Translations under genes and position numbers: made by a program
Shown: one piece after another, positions 1-9,096 of the stretch
Position numbering within the stretch: the first letter of the stretch is position 1
How the letters are laid out: each line of letters opens with the position of its first letter
The notes under the pieces: generated by a model
What the model saw: the letters and a program-made list of their open reading frames with translations, nothing else
The model's database searches: none
Told to the model about the DNA's origin: nothing
DNA from: Candidatus Zhuqueibacterota bacterium
GTDB lineage: Bacteria > Zhuqueibacterota > Zhuqueibacteria > Zhuqueibacterales > Zhuqueibacteraceae
Assembly: GCA_022616415.1 (NCBI GenBank)
Contig: JAKEEU010000250.1
Coordinates: 1 to 64,000 of the forward strand
Direction of reading: 5' to 3'
DNA length: 64,000 bases

Positions 1-2687
1 CGCCCTGAGAAATCATCAACAAATCCGGATCTACCAAACGTCGGTCTGATACCCGGATTTAGGTAACTATTCCCTCCTATGGAACCGTTCCGGACTCGTG
101 GGCCTCTCGCCTCGTTAAAGAATAGATTGACGAGATTAAGTCCGAGCCATACTGGAAACCAAGATTGGCCATCCGGATCAACGTATTGAAGTGGACTGTT
201 GTGAGCATAACTATACGGACTGAAATCACTCACAATCGGATCCGGCACTAGCCATCGCCCGATGCTGCGCTCATAATATCTCGCACCAAAGTAATAAAGT
301 CCCGTCACATTGTCAAGCTCTTTTCCAGTAAACTGATACGCGGCCTGATCAGTTCCCGCGGCAAGGTAGGCCTGTCCGTAAGGATAATAGTCGCGGCGCA
401 TGTCGGTTTGGCTGTCCGGGCCATCCACCAAGCGTGTGCTGCCGAGATGATCCACATAAAACCACAGATAGCCTTTGCTGGGATCAAACTTGCTGATCAT
501 CCTTCCCAGAGCATAAATGTACTCCGCATCCGGGCCGGAGTTATTGCTGTATTCCGCCAACACTTGTGGCCCGCTGGTAATGTAATACTTGCTAACGCCA
601 CTTTCGGTTTTGCGAATGCGCTGGCTAAAAGCGTCGTAGGCGTAAGTGTTGCTCCCGTGGGCGGTCATATTACTGTGAAGGTTGTGGGTAACGGAAGTGG
701 AATTGATCTGATTGACGCGACCAGCCTTGTCATATAAATAAGTCGTAATGACCGTGCTGCCATTCTTGACTTCCTTGAGCTGATTATTCTTATTGGGATA
801 AGTAAAGGTCAGTCCTTCGAAGCTATTGAGATTTCCATTACGATCGTAGCCATAGCTTTTGGCCGCGCCGCCGCTGGGCGTAAATTGCGTGAGACGATAG
901 AGGCGGTTGTAAACATAGTCCATGGTTTGAGCCGCATCGCTTTTGTGCTTATATTCCACATGTTTCAAATTGCCGGCTTTGTCGAAGTCTGTTGCCAGAT
1001 CGCTTTTAAAATAATAAATATTGCTGCCACTCTTCTGATAATCTCGTCTGGTCATCCAACCGCGATTGACATCATATAGGTTGGTTTCCGTCACGCCATT
1101 GGCGTATGTGATCGTCGTCGGCCGGCTCAAAGCATCATAAGCAATATCAACCAAAGGATTGACCGAAATGGTCACCACCAATTTAGGGCGCTTGGTGGCA
1201 TCGCTATATTCAGAAGAGTAGCACCATTTCTCATCGGCATCGGTGTAATCATCTTCGTTGGTTGCCCAAAAGATGACGCCGTAATTGGGTTGAGTGCCAT
1301 TGGCCCATTGCTGCGTCAATGCCGTAATATTGTAACTCTTCCAGGTGGGATATTCATTGTACCAATTCTGGGCATCTTCCGGCGTAACCTTGGCATCGAT
1401 GCCATCAAAACCCACTCCAGGGACATTCCATGTGGCGCCGCCGTAGCGGTAAAACCAATTGGCGTATCCCTCATACCATTGTTGCAACACTTGGTGGCAT
1501 TGGATGGTGCGATTCACAATGGTCGTGCCATACTTGCCATAAAAATAAAGTTGTAACGTGGCGGATTGAATGGTGGCATTCTGCGGAATAGCGCTCACAT
1601 CAAACCGCACCAAACTGCGCTTCCAGCCATACCAATCGCCTCGACCGATGCGGATCTGGGTATAAGAATCAAAGTTGGTGTATGAGTTGTATTCAATCCA
1701 GACATCATCGGTAGGCGGAGTCAATGAGACCGTGGGATCAAGGACGATAGTGCCTTCGGGTTGTTTGTCGAGCCATTTTACCGAAACACCGGTGAGCATC
1801 AGATTATTATTGCCGGAGCTATAAAACCGCCGCCACATACGCCGGCTGGAAGATTCTTCAGAAGCCGAATCTCTGCCGGCATTGGCAAAGGCAAAATCCG
1901 CCGGCAGCAAGAATTTCAATTTTCCACCCGTGTTGCGAAACTCAACCCCATCTTCTCCCTCAAAGGCCAGGCGTATTTTTCCCTGCGGCTTGGTGGAGAT
2001 TTTGGTATTGTTGGCAAAGGCTTCCAGGCTGTCAGGAAGATCGATTTGAGTGACCAAAACCAAATCGGTATTATTCGGATTCAATCCCAAGCTCTCGGGA
2101 TCGGGAAGATTATCACGGGCCTTCTGGCTGAGATAAGCATATTGCTTGAGCTTGGCGTCAAGATATTCGAATTCCACATCAACGCCATTGAAAGCTTCGG
2201 GGTAGCGAATTTTGTTGCCGTTAACTATGCCTTTAATATCTCGTACCTCCTCTAATGTCACGATTTGTTTTGAGGCGCGGTTATAATAAGCCAAGCTGGT
2301 AAGCTTGGCGCGAAAACGGGTACTGTCAGACATCTCAAAGGATATTGGATAAGCCTCCTTTTGCAAATCAAAACCAAAATTTGCGGCGTACAATCCTTTC
2401 GTCACTTGGTAACTCGTGCTATCAGGTGAGACGACAATGCGGCGGTCGATCTCTTGAAAGCGGCCGTCACGATCGCGATAGTGCAAGTAGCCGCTGCTGA
2501 TCTCCACCGTCACGGTGTTGTCGGCATTCAAAAAGGTTTTGCTATTCCACGTGCGCTTGGAGATAATCTCCATGCCCTTTGGAGGTTCGTTGCGACTTTC
2601 CTGGTCCAGACTATCGATTTGTGCGCCGGCGTTTTTTGAGAAGAGGAAACCAAGGGCACATATTAAAAATATCGCTTTGCTTCGCAT
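1..2687 (-). CDS. RHS/YD-repeat surface protein with DNRLRE-like domain (3' part cut by window edge)
   Basis: An open frame runs from the ATG at 2687 off the left edge (about 895 codons visible). The start has a good ribosome site (AAGGAG, 7 nt upstream) and begins with a signal peptide (MRSKAIFLICALGFLFSKNAGA). Residues about 310-510 resemble a DNRLRE-type domain (SLVRFDVSAIPQNATIQSAT). After that come YD repeats (YDALSRPTTITYANGV, YDRNGNLNSF, YDKAGRVNQI) and then the conserved RHS core (LYYFGARYYERSIGRWLVPD, about residues 805-825). The polymorphic C-terminal part seems to begin just before the window edge. It lies 109 bp downstream of another RHS gene and is probably co-transcribed with it. 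The exported RHS family is well known in surface proteins and toxin delivery; whether this one carries a toxin tip cannot be seen here. Confidence 0.88.
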   Translation of the reverse strand, partial: MRSKAIFLICALGFLFSKNAGAQIDSLDQESRNEPPKGMEIISKRTWNSKTFLNADNTVTVEISSGYLHYRDRDGRFQEIDRRIVVSPDSTSYQVTKGLYAANFGFDLQKEAYPISFEMSDSTRFRAKLTSLAYYNRASKQIVTLEEVRDIKGIVNGNKIRYPEAFNGVDVEFEYLDAKLKQYAYLSQKARDNLPDPESLGLNPNNTDLVLVTQIDLPDSLEAFANNTKISTKPQGKIRLAFEGEDGVEFRNTGGKLKFLLPADFAFANAGRDSASEESSSRRMWRRFYSSGNNNLMLTGVSVKWLDKQPEGTIVLDPTVSLTPPTDDVWIEYNSYTNFDSYTQIRIGRGDWYGWKRSLVRFDVSAIPQNATIQSATLQLYFYGKYGTTIVNRTIQCHQVLQQWYEGYANWFYRYGGATWNVPGVGFDGIDAKVTPEDAQNWYNEYPTWKSYNITALTQQWANGTQPNYGVIFWATNEDDYTDADEKWCYSSEYSDATKRPKLVVTISVNPLVDIAYDALSRPTTITYANGVTETNLYDVNRGWMTRRDYQKSGSNIYYFKSDLATDFDKAGNLKHVEYKHKSDAAQTMDYVYNRLYRLTQFTPSGGAAKSYGYDRNGNLNSFEGLTFTYPNKNNQLKEVKNGSTVITTYLYDKAGRVNQINSTSVTHNLHSNMTAHGSNTYAYDAFSQRIRKTESGVSKYYITSGPQVLAEYSNNSGPDAEYIYALGRMISKFDPSKGYLWFYVDHLGSTRLVDGPDSQTDMRRDYYPYGQAYLAAGTDQAAYQFTGKELDNVTGLYYFGARYYERSIGRWLVPDPIVSDFSPYSYAHNSPLQYVDPDGQSWFPVWLGLNLVNLFFNEARGPRVRNGSIGGNSYLNPGIRPTFGRSGFVDDFSG

Positions 2688-2796
2688 GGGTCACTCCTTA
2701 CTCGTGTAACGTGAACCGTGTAACGTTCCCTGAGCCGAGCTCATTTTCATTATCTCTTAGAGGAGCGGGGCTGAGAAGGCAATACAATAAATAAAT

Positions 2797-5700
2797 TCAT
2801 TGAATCGTATAAATCTTCTTCAGCCGGCCGGCCGGGTCAAACTGTCTGGCAATGACGTTTCCCGAAGGATAAGTCAACTGCGTTTCTCTTCTGAGAAGAT
2901 CATAACTGTGTCGAATGATCTTTTCAGTAATGGGGCTGCCACCATCGATGGTCACTCGTTTGTCAGTCAGGTTGCCCAATTTATCATAGACATAAAGCGT
3001 GGTATGCTCGGTCGTGTTATCGATGTCGTCATTTACTTCAGTCTTGGTGAGCTTGCCCTGGCAGTAATTGGTCACGCCGATTACCTGGTTGGCGTCATAC
3101 GCATATTTGATTTTCCACTCCGAAGCCTCCGTGCCGTAAGTTGTATTGGCAAGGCTGGGCGGAGTGGTGCTCCAGGAGTAATCGTCGTACTCTTCTCCCA
3201 CCAGACTGATGCGATTGAAGGCGTCGTAATAGTACACGGTAAAATCATATCGGGAAGGATCAGCCTGATGGGCATCCTGGCTGTATCGCAGATTGCCGTT
3301 TTTGTCATATACAAATTTAGTTATGCCTTCATCCGGCGTTTCTTTTTGCGTGAGACGGCCAAAGGTATCGTAAGAGTTTTGCAAATCCCAATCCGTCTTT
3401 ATCGTGCCGGATGGCGGATTCCAATAATTGGGTGGTTTCACTGTTTTAACATTTCCGAGAATATCGTAGTCATTCACCCATTTTATTGAATCAGCAGTCC
3501 CGACGGCATCAACGCCACCAACCTGCCTGCCGAACTTGTCAAAATAATTCCTCGATATTTTAGGTCCGGGCGAGGTTTCTTCGTCTGTGACTTTCACATA
3601 TCGGAAGGTGTAGGAATTGGGGTCGGTATTGAAAGCTGCAGAACCATAAGCATAAGTGATCCAGCTTCCTCCACCCATGTGGGTTTGTTTTAACAGCCGC
3701 GCCAGCGGATCGTCGAAATATTCGAACAATTCATAAATGCCTGTGAAGGCGGAATAATAGGCATGATTAGGATTGCTGAGCTCCTGTGGCTTGAATTGCT
3801 TTTCCACCAAACCGATGCTGTTGTAGGTGGTTTTAGCGATGAGGTCATAAGAGCCGTTCCATGTTTGGCTCTGAATTTCTCGACCGAGTCCATCCGAAAA
3901 AGTGACGGTGATGGCCGGATCCCCTTGCACTATCACATCATCGAAACTGGCATGAGTGCCGTTGGTCCGCAGTGAAATAAACGAACCCGAGGTGAGTGGC
4001 GTGACGGTATCGGTCCAGTTCCCGACATATTTTCCATTCCGCCAGATATCCAAACGGCCGGCATCATAGAGAACTTCGTAAACGTGGGTTTCGCCGGTTT
4101 GCGCCGGGAAGGAAAAGCTCTGCCGGGCATATAAAACATTGTTGATGGTTTCATACACTTGCATAATCGAATTGGATTGCCAGATGAGGTAGGAATTCCC
4201 TCGCTGGGTTTGGCTTCCATCGGAAGCCATGATGTGCATCCCGGCGGCCCGATTCGGCCCACCGATAAATGAAACCTTCCAACGATAGTATTGTTTGCCG
4301 GCTTGGGTACACGAACGATAGCTATTGGTGTTCGTATTGGTCGTGTTGCTTTGGGTGTACACGCCGTTTCCGACTGCCCAGGTTCCGGAGTTTGCCGTCC
4401 ACCCCGAAGCGGTCCCATCAGCGAAATCGCTGATCAATCCGTCAGATTGAGAGACAACGTTGCGAACATAGTTGGGATCGCTCGAGCTGAAGTTGCCGCT
4501 ATTCCCGTCGCGTGAAAAATATAGAAAGACGGAGTTGAGCAATTTCTCGTCGGTATTCTTGTTTGCCATGGGCCGGCCAAAACTGTCGTAAAGCCGAAAA
4601 CTCGTCATTCCCGCCGGATCAGATTGTGCGGTCACAACGAATGTCTTTGGATCGAAGGCAGTCGTGTTGACCAAAGCGCCGGCCGGATAAAAGCGCAAAT
4701 CATCCCAGTAGCACTGTTCAGGTGTCCCGAGACTATTCCTAGCATAAACCTCGATGAAATCGATATTCGGATACTGGCTCAAATCCAGGGTCGATTCCAG
4801 GTATTCCCATGTGCCCAAACCTTGAGCCGCGACGAAAGCAGGCCATGTATCCTGATTATTGTATCTGACATACCACAACAAGTTGGGATTAGTGCCGGAG
4901 GTTTTAACCCATGCCGACACTGTGTATTTGCCTGAGGGGTTGCTTAGCTCGGTGTCGTCGAATCTCCGAGCGAGTACTCTGTAGACAGTAGCATCCTGGA
5001 ACCAACCCTTCGCGCCGGTATGGAAAACAGTGGAACTGACACCACTGCCACCCCAGAGATTCCAGTCGCCATTGGTGCCATCTTCAAAATCGACGGCACT
5101 CACTTCGCTCAGCTTCGCGCCGCTGAAGGTGGCAATCGGCAGGCTGTTTTGGTGACCCCATTTGGTCGTTGTTTTAGTTGCGTTAGCGTCTTCAATTTCC
5201 AACACATTACCGTAACTATCCCTCCCCTGCGAAGGTATTTTTGAGGTTTTGATCCATTCCTCCCATCCAGTCTGCTGTGAGGGCTCGTTGGCATCAGACC
5301 AAGCGGAGAAATCGAATGTTGGCAAACTATAGACTCCTGGTCCATCGTTCTCCAACCAGTTGTACGTTTTTACCGGCGCCCATTTCCCGCTGCCCCAATC
5401 TTTCCAAGTAGTCACCGAGGAAGAACGCTCATTGCCCGCCGCAACCGAACTAATATAAACCGTTTGTTGGGCCACCTGGGAAAGCATGTGCTTGGTGTTC
5501 ATGCCGGAATATGTGCTTATTTCAAAAGCAAAAGTGGTTTTGGTTCTTCTAATGGTATTATCATTGTTCGTCTCTTTTAGCTCATTCACTAATCCGTTGG
5601 AACCATTGTAAAAGTATTCGACGGTGGTTGTAATACCATCTACCGTATTGTCCACGCGGTCCAACCTTTTAAAATAAGATCCGTCAAATTTATCTTCAGG

Positions 5701-7209
5701 CGTCCAGGTGTTAGTGATGGTCTGTTTTATGACTGAACCCCCTTCCTTAAAATGCTTGGTTTTTTTCAGTGTTCCGGTGAGGTGCGTGGCTTCTACAGTT
5801 TGGAAGAGATACCTCGTTTTTCCATAATTTCCAGGCAGATCGACATCCACCGAATCATGCCCACAATACGCGCCATTGCTCAAAGAAACGGCGTTGGCCC
5901 ACGTGAAATTCGCTTGATAGGAGTTGCCCATCTTGTCGTCAACAACGATAGAACTAACGCGCCAATCAGTGCTACATCCGGTATTCTTCAATTCGTAAGA
6001 GATGGTTTTCTCACCTCCCTCGGGATAAGTGATTTTCCACAGGCCTCCCGGGTGCATAAAAAGTTGGTGATAATCAAATTTAATCGGGGGTAAAGTAATG
6101 GCGGAATTGGTAGGATCATACCGTGTAATCGAGGTCAACATCAATTTTTGATCATTAACAAATGATCTATATTCATATTGAAATCCGATGTCATGAATGA
6201 GTTGCGCGTTGTTTCCAGGAATATCAGGATCCTTATCGTAAACTTTGATGGACTCCAAGCGTTGGGTTGAGAAGAATTCTTCAAAGCTGTCACTTTTGTT
6301 GTTTGCGGGGTCGTCATAAAGATTAATGCCTGCGTTATTGTAACCGCTGCAACAATCTTCGGAGTCAGTTCGGGTGCCCCAGTTCAATTTAACAACTCTT
6401 GCGCTGGATTGATCAATTATCTTTTTCAAATACGAAGTCTTTATATAGTCTCTGTAATTGTACAAGGGCTCACCGAGAGGGTAGTTGAAATCAGTTATTT
6501 TCTCGAGCACGTTATCGTATTCAAAGCTGATCTTGTTTCCGAAGGGATCTTCTATTTCAGTAAGATCCCATCTATAACCGACAAAATCAAAAGTACCGGT
6601 AACAAAAGGCGGATTGGTTTGAGCATAAAGTCTAAAAGTCAAATATCTGCGATGGCCCAATTTATATTTTGTTCCGTCTTCGGCTAAAATTTCCCACTCC
6701 AAGATTCTATTCGAGGGAGGGGGCTCTGTAATCGCTGTAATCTTCCAATATCTATAATCTTCCAATTTGTACTGATTTCCACTACCAGAAATATATATCA
6801 GCTTGTTGGAGGCATTGCCAGTGACATATCTGAGATCATAATACTCCAAATTTTGGCCATTATTGATCGACCGCACGGCTCCCTGTATATAAGGAATGTC
6901 GAGTTCCCAGCCCAAACCAACCGAGGAAGCTTGTTTATAACCATTATCCCCATCGGCTGTTTCTCGAACATCACTATTGTAAAAAAGCGTGATGGGGAAA
7001 ATAAGCCCATTTCGACTGGATAAGTTGTAAAGGTTTATCTCCGTCTCAAAGTCACCGGTAAACAAATTGGCGTCATCCGTAATATCAGCAACAAGTGGGG
7101 TGGGGGCAGCACTGGTGACAATGGAAGCTTGGTCTTGCGCTAAGACAGCTTCATAGCACATTATGAATGCGATGAGGATCGCATATTTAAGGACGCATTG
7201 CTGTGACAT
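2797..7209 (-). CDS. Large exported YD-repeat (RHS/SpvB-like) protein lacking the RHS core
   Basis: This 1470-residue protein starts at an ATG with a near-perfect AGGAGG site and has a signal peptide ending about VLA. The N-terminal section resembles the SpvB/Tc-toxin B fold (GLGWELDIPYIQGAVRS). Two all-beta inserts follow: residues about 706-840 look like a carbohydrate-binding jelly roll (FEDGTNGDW ... YWDDLRF), and about 923-1095 like a LamG/concanavalin-type domain (FADGTASGW ... SFDDVIV). YD repeats occupy about 1100-1470 (YDTFGRLTQKETPDEGITKF, YDKNGNLRYSQD). The protein stops right after a YD repeat and has no RHS core or polymorphic tail; those are on the next gene. It may therefore work with the downstream RHS protein as a two-part shell, by analogy with Tc B/C toxins (inference). 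A sigma54-type promoter lies 65-79 nt upstream. Confidence 0.9.
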   Translation of the reverse strand: MSQQCVLKYAILIAFIMCYEAVLAQDQASIVTSAAPTPLVADITDDANLFTGDFETEINLYNLSSRNGLIFPITLFYNSDVRETADGDNGYKQASSVGLGWELDIPYIQGAVRSINNGQNLEYYDLRYVTGNASNKLIYISGSGNQYKLEDYRYWKITAITEPPPSNRILEWEILAEDGTKYKLGHRRYLTFRLYAQTNPPFVTGTFDFVGYRWDLTEIEDPFGNKISFEYDNVLEKITDFNYPLGEPLYNYRDYIKTSYLKKIIDQSSARVVKLNWGTRTDSEDCCSGYNNAGINLYDDPANNKSDSFEEFFSTQRLESIKVYDKDPDIPGNNAQLIHDIGFQYEYRSFVNDQKLMLTSITRYDPTNSAITLPPIKFDYHQLFMHPGGLWKITYPEGGEKTISYELKNTGCSTDWRVSSIVVDDKMGNSYQANFTWANAVSLSNGAYCGHDSVDVDLPGNYGKTRYLFQTVEATHLTGTLKKTKHFKEGGSVIKQTITNTWTPEDKFDGSYFKRLDRVDNTVDGITTTVEYFYNGSNGLVNELKETNNDNTIRRTKTTFAFEISTYSGMNTKHMLSQVAQQTVYISSVAAGNERSSSVTTWKDWGSGKWAPVKTYNWLENDGPGVYSLPTFDFSAWSDANEPSQQTGWEEWIKTSKIPSQGRDSYGNVLEIEDANATKTTTKWGHQNSLPIATFSGAKLSEVSAVDFEDGTNGDWNLWGGSGVSSTVFHTGAKGWFQDATVYRVLARRFDDTELSNPSGKYTVSAWVKTSGTNPNLLWYVRYNNQDTWPAFVAAQGLGTWEYLESTLDLSQYPNIDFIEVYARNSLGTPEQCYWDDLRFYPAGALVNTTAFDPKTFVVTAQSDPAGMTSFRLYDSFGRPMANKNTDEKLLNSVFLYFSRDGNSGNFSSSDPNYVRNVVSQSDGLISDFADGTASGWTANSGTWAVGNGVYTQSNTTNTNTNSYRSCTQAGKQYYRWKVSFIGGPNRAAGMHIMASDGSQTQRGNSYLIWQSNSIMQVYETINNVLYARQSFSFPAQTGETHVYEVLYDAGRLDIWRNGKYVGNWTDTVTPLTSGSFISLRTNGTHASFDDVIVQGDPAITVTFSDGLGREIQSQTWNGSYDLIAKTTYNSIGLVEKQFKPQELSNPNHAYYSAFTGIYELFEYFDDPLARLLKQTHMGGGSWITYAYGSAAFNTDPNSYTFRYVKVTDEETSPGPKISRNYFDKFGRQVGGVDAVGTADSIKWVNDYDILGNVKTVKPPNYWNPPSGTIKTDWDLQNSYDTFGRLTQKETPDEGITKFVYDKNGNLRYSQDAHQADPSRYDFTVYYYDAFNRISLVGEEYDDYSWSTTPPSLANTTYGTEASEWKIKYAYDANQVIGVTNYCQGKLTKTEVNDDIDNTTEHTTLYVYDKLGNLTDKRVTIDGGSPITEKIIRHSYDLLRRETQLTYPSGNVIARQFDPAGRLKKIYTIQ

Positions 7210-7273
7210 TGTTAATTCCTCCTGAGTAGTCGATATGATGTTATATGTTTATCAGCTTTCATGCTTCCTCTTG

Positions 7274-7288
7274 GCAAACCGCATTCCA
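7274..7288 (-). promoter_or_regulatory. Sigma54 (-24/-12) promoter of the RHS pair
   Basis: Read on the minus strand the site is TGGAATGcggtTTGC. Against the consensus TGGCACGnnnnTTGC it keeps the essential GG and GC with exactly 10 nt between them, and all four bases of TTGC. Transcription would start near 7262, giving a leader of about 50 nt before the RHS ATG at 7209. The gene immediately upstream encodes a sigma54 activator, which supports the call. Confidence 0.75.
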
Positions 7289-7426
7289 CATTTTTTCCAG
7301 GCCGTAACAACGCCAAGCTGCTTTTGAGCAACCACATAAAAAATCAAGTGAATACGTTTATGAGTCGGGAAGCGTCTGTTGTGGATCGTGAAAGATAGGA
7401 AATGGCAAACAGGGCGATTTGCACTG

Positions 7427-7540
7427 AAAAGGGTCAGAAATTGACCCCCTTTTGGATAAAGCCAGGCTCAAAAGGGTCAGAAATTGACCCCCTTATTGGA
7501 CAAAACGAGCTTAAAAGGGTCAAAAATTGACCCCCCAGAA
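7427..7540. repeat. Three tandem 43-bp units, each with a GGGTCA-N5-TGACCC palindrome
   Basis: Palindromes lie at 7431-7447, 7474-7490 and 7517-7533, each exactly 43 bp from the next (about four DNA turns, so on one face of the helix). The first two are GGGTCAgaaatTGACCC; the third has aaaat in the middle. Flanks are partly conserved too (AAAA before, CCCCTT-TTGGA after). They sit about 155-260 bp upstream of the GC of the -12 element of the RHS promoter, a normal distance for upstream activating sites. They probably bind the adjacent activator; a decayed mobile repeat is the alternative. Confidence 0.8.
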
Positions 7541-7562
7541 TAAATCGCGCTTACGCATGCGC

Positions 7563-8963
7563 TCAAAGTCGAATGCCATATTCCTCGAGTCTCTCTCTTA
7601 GTGTATTGCGAGCTATATCCAACTGCCGTGCGGTTTCCTTGATTTTGCACCCGCAATTTTTATAAACCGTCAGAATATGTTCGCGCTCCATCTCGCGCAA
7701 TGTTTTTATCTTTTTATGGCCTGCACCGTGGCCAAGCGCTTCCGCCAATTGCAATGGCAGGTGCTCGGGACGAATGATCGTGCTCGGTCCCGCCGCAATA
7801 ATCGCTTTTTCAATAATATTCTGCAACTCCCGTACATTGCCAGGATAGTGATATTGCAGCAAGAGCGTCCGGGATTTGCGGGCCAGTTTCTTGGGTTGAG
7901 CACCACGTCCATGCGGGCATGTCCTGAGAAAGTGCTCGGCCAAAAGCAAAATATCCCCGCCACGCTCTCGCAGCGGTGGTAAAATAATCTCAAAGACATT
8001 GAGACGATGATACAGATCTTCCCGAAGCCGGCCTTCGGCAACTAGCGTCTTCAGATCTTCATTGGTGGCGGCAACAATTGTGACGTCGCATGGTTGTTCC
8101 TTGGTCCCGCCCACCGGCGTATAACGCCGGTCCTGCAAAAAGCGCAGCAGCTTCACTTGTTGCTCCAGCGTGAGAGTGCTGATCTCGTCGAGAAAAAGCG
8201 TGCCGCCTTGGGCTTGTCCGATATAGCCGGGGTGGTCGGCCGTAGCACCGGTAAACGCGCCTTTGCGATAACCGAAGAACAAGCTTTCAAATAAATCTTT
8301 CGGGATGGCGCCGCAGTTGACCGCAATGAAGAGCCCATCCGCTCGGGGACTGAAGCGATGCAAAAGCCTGGCGACCACTTCTTTGCCGGCGCCGGTCGGC
8401 CCGGTAATCAACACCGTCAGGTTGGATTTTTGGCTGAGTTGATTGGCCAATCGACGCACGTCCTTAATCTGCGGGCTTTGGCCGATGAGGTCAGGTCGCT
8501 CGTTGCTGGTTGCTGGTCGCTTGATGCTTGTCGCTGGTTGTCCCGCCGAGCTTGCCCTGTACAGGCCAGGGTCGGGATCTCCGCTACGCTTCGACTGCTC
8601 GCGCTGGCAGGAAGCGTGATGTTCCCAATATAGTTCTTTTACCGTGTCGACGAATTTGTCGATATCGGCGCCAAGCCGGTACACGCCGTTTTGGAAGAGC
8701 TGAATGGATCCGGGAAAGGCGCGATGTGGCGAGAAGAAAGCCGCATCAAAGGGGTGAGAACAGTTGACGGCGTCGCCGGTTTTATGCTGATCGTTCTGCC
8801 AGAGGTAGACGACCAACGCAAACTCTTCCGTATATGGCGATCGCGACTGCAATGGCGATGAGTCTACCACGGTCACGTCAAAGCCATGCTTCTCCAGTTC
8901 TGTTTTAAACGGCTCAGCGATATTGATATGTGGCGGCGTGATCACGAGGATTTTGGGCTTCAT
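7563..8963 (-). CDS. Sigma54-dependent transcriptional activator (NtrC family) with atypical receiver
   Basis: The start chosen is the ATG at 8963 (AAGGA site, 7 nt spacing; protein begins MKPKILVITPPHINIAEPF). The longer frame up to 9062 has no ribosome site and runs into low-complexity DNA. Length is about 466 residues. The first ~115 residues fold like a response-regulator receiver but lack the phosphate-accepting Asp (FALVVYLWQNDQH at that place). A linker of about 35 residues follows. The AAA+ domain has Walker A GPTGAGKE (about residue 188), the sigma54-contacting GAFTGA (about 236) and Walker B GGTLFLDE (about 255). The last ~40 residues are a Fis-type helix-turn-helix. It probably activates the RHS pair just downstream, by a signal other than ordinary phosphorylation. 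It follows the PilB-like gene by 127 bp. Confidence 0.93.
   Translation of the reverse strand: MKPKILVITPPHINIAEPFKTELEKHGFDVTVVDSSPLQSRSPYTEEFALVVYLWQNDQHKTGDAVNCSHPFDAAFFSPHRAFPGSIQLFQNGVYRLGADIDKFVDTVKELYWEHHASCQREQSKRSGDPDPGLYRASSAGQPATSIKRPATSNERPDLIGQSPQIKDVRRLANQLSQKSNLTVLITGPTGAGKEVVARLLHRFSPRADGLFIAVNCGAIPKDLFESLFFGYRKGAFTGATADHPGYIGQAQGGTLFLDEISTLTLEQQVKLLRFLQDRRYTPVGGTKEQPCDVTIVAATNEDLKTLVAEGRLREDLYHRLNVFEIILPPLRERGGDILLLAEHFLRTCPHGRGAQPKKLARKSRTLLLQYHYPGNVRELQNIIEKAIIAAGPSTIIRPEHLPLQLAEALGHGAGHKKIKTLREMEREHILTVYKNCGCKIKETARQLDIARNTLRERLEEYGIRL
8489..8545. repeat. Short-word array inside the activator gene
   Basis: Imperfect repeats of a word like GACCAGCAACCAGC (minus strand) make up the DNA that encodes the linker between the pseudo-receiver and the AAA+ domain (protein QPATSIKRPATSNERP). 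The composition is unlike the flanking domains and like the intergenic word arrays elsewhere in the window. Confidence 0.6.
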
Positions 8964-9007
8964 GTCGACATCCTTGTTCGCTGAAGTCAATCCGCTTCTG
9001 TCTGAAA

Positions 9008-9096
9008 AGCGATGGGGAGAGCGGGAGAGTGGGGGAAGGGGAGAGAATATGCTCCCTTTCACCCCATCACCCCGTCACCCACTCACCCCGTCACCC
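9008..9096. repeat. G/C-rich short-word palindrome between activator and ATPase genes
   Basis: The plus strand has a purine run built of GGGAGAGTGGG-like words, then after a short AT-rich centre a run built of TCACCCCGTCACCC-like words. The two halves are roughly complementary, so the transcript could fold into a long hairpin; the G runs could also form quadruplexes. It overlaps only the last few bases of the ATPase gene. Confidence 0.6.

Noticed and set aside
7427..7540. CRISPR array
   Set aside because: Only three palindromic units with partly conserved spacers of constant 26 bp; spacers are not unique and no cas gene is near. Tandem operator-like repeats fit better.
8964..9062. N-terminal extension of the sigma54 activator
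   Set aside because: The added residues come from low-complexity DNA and lack a ribosome site; the ATG at 8963 has a good one and begins the domain.
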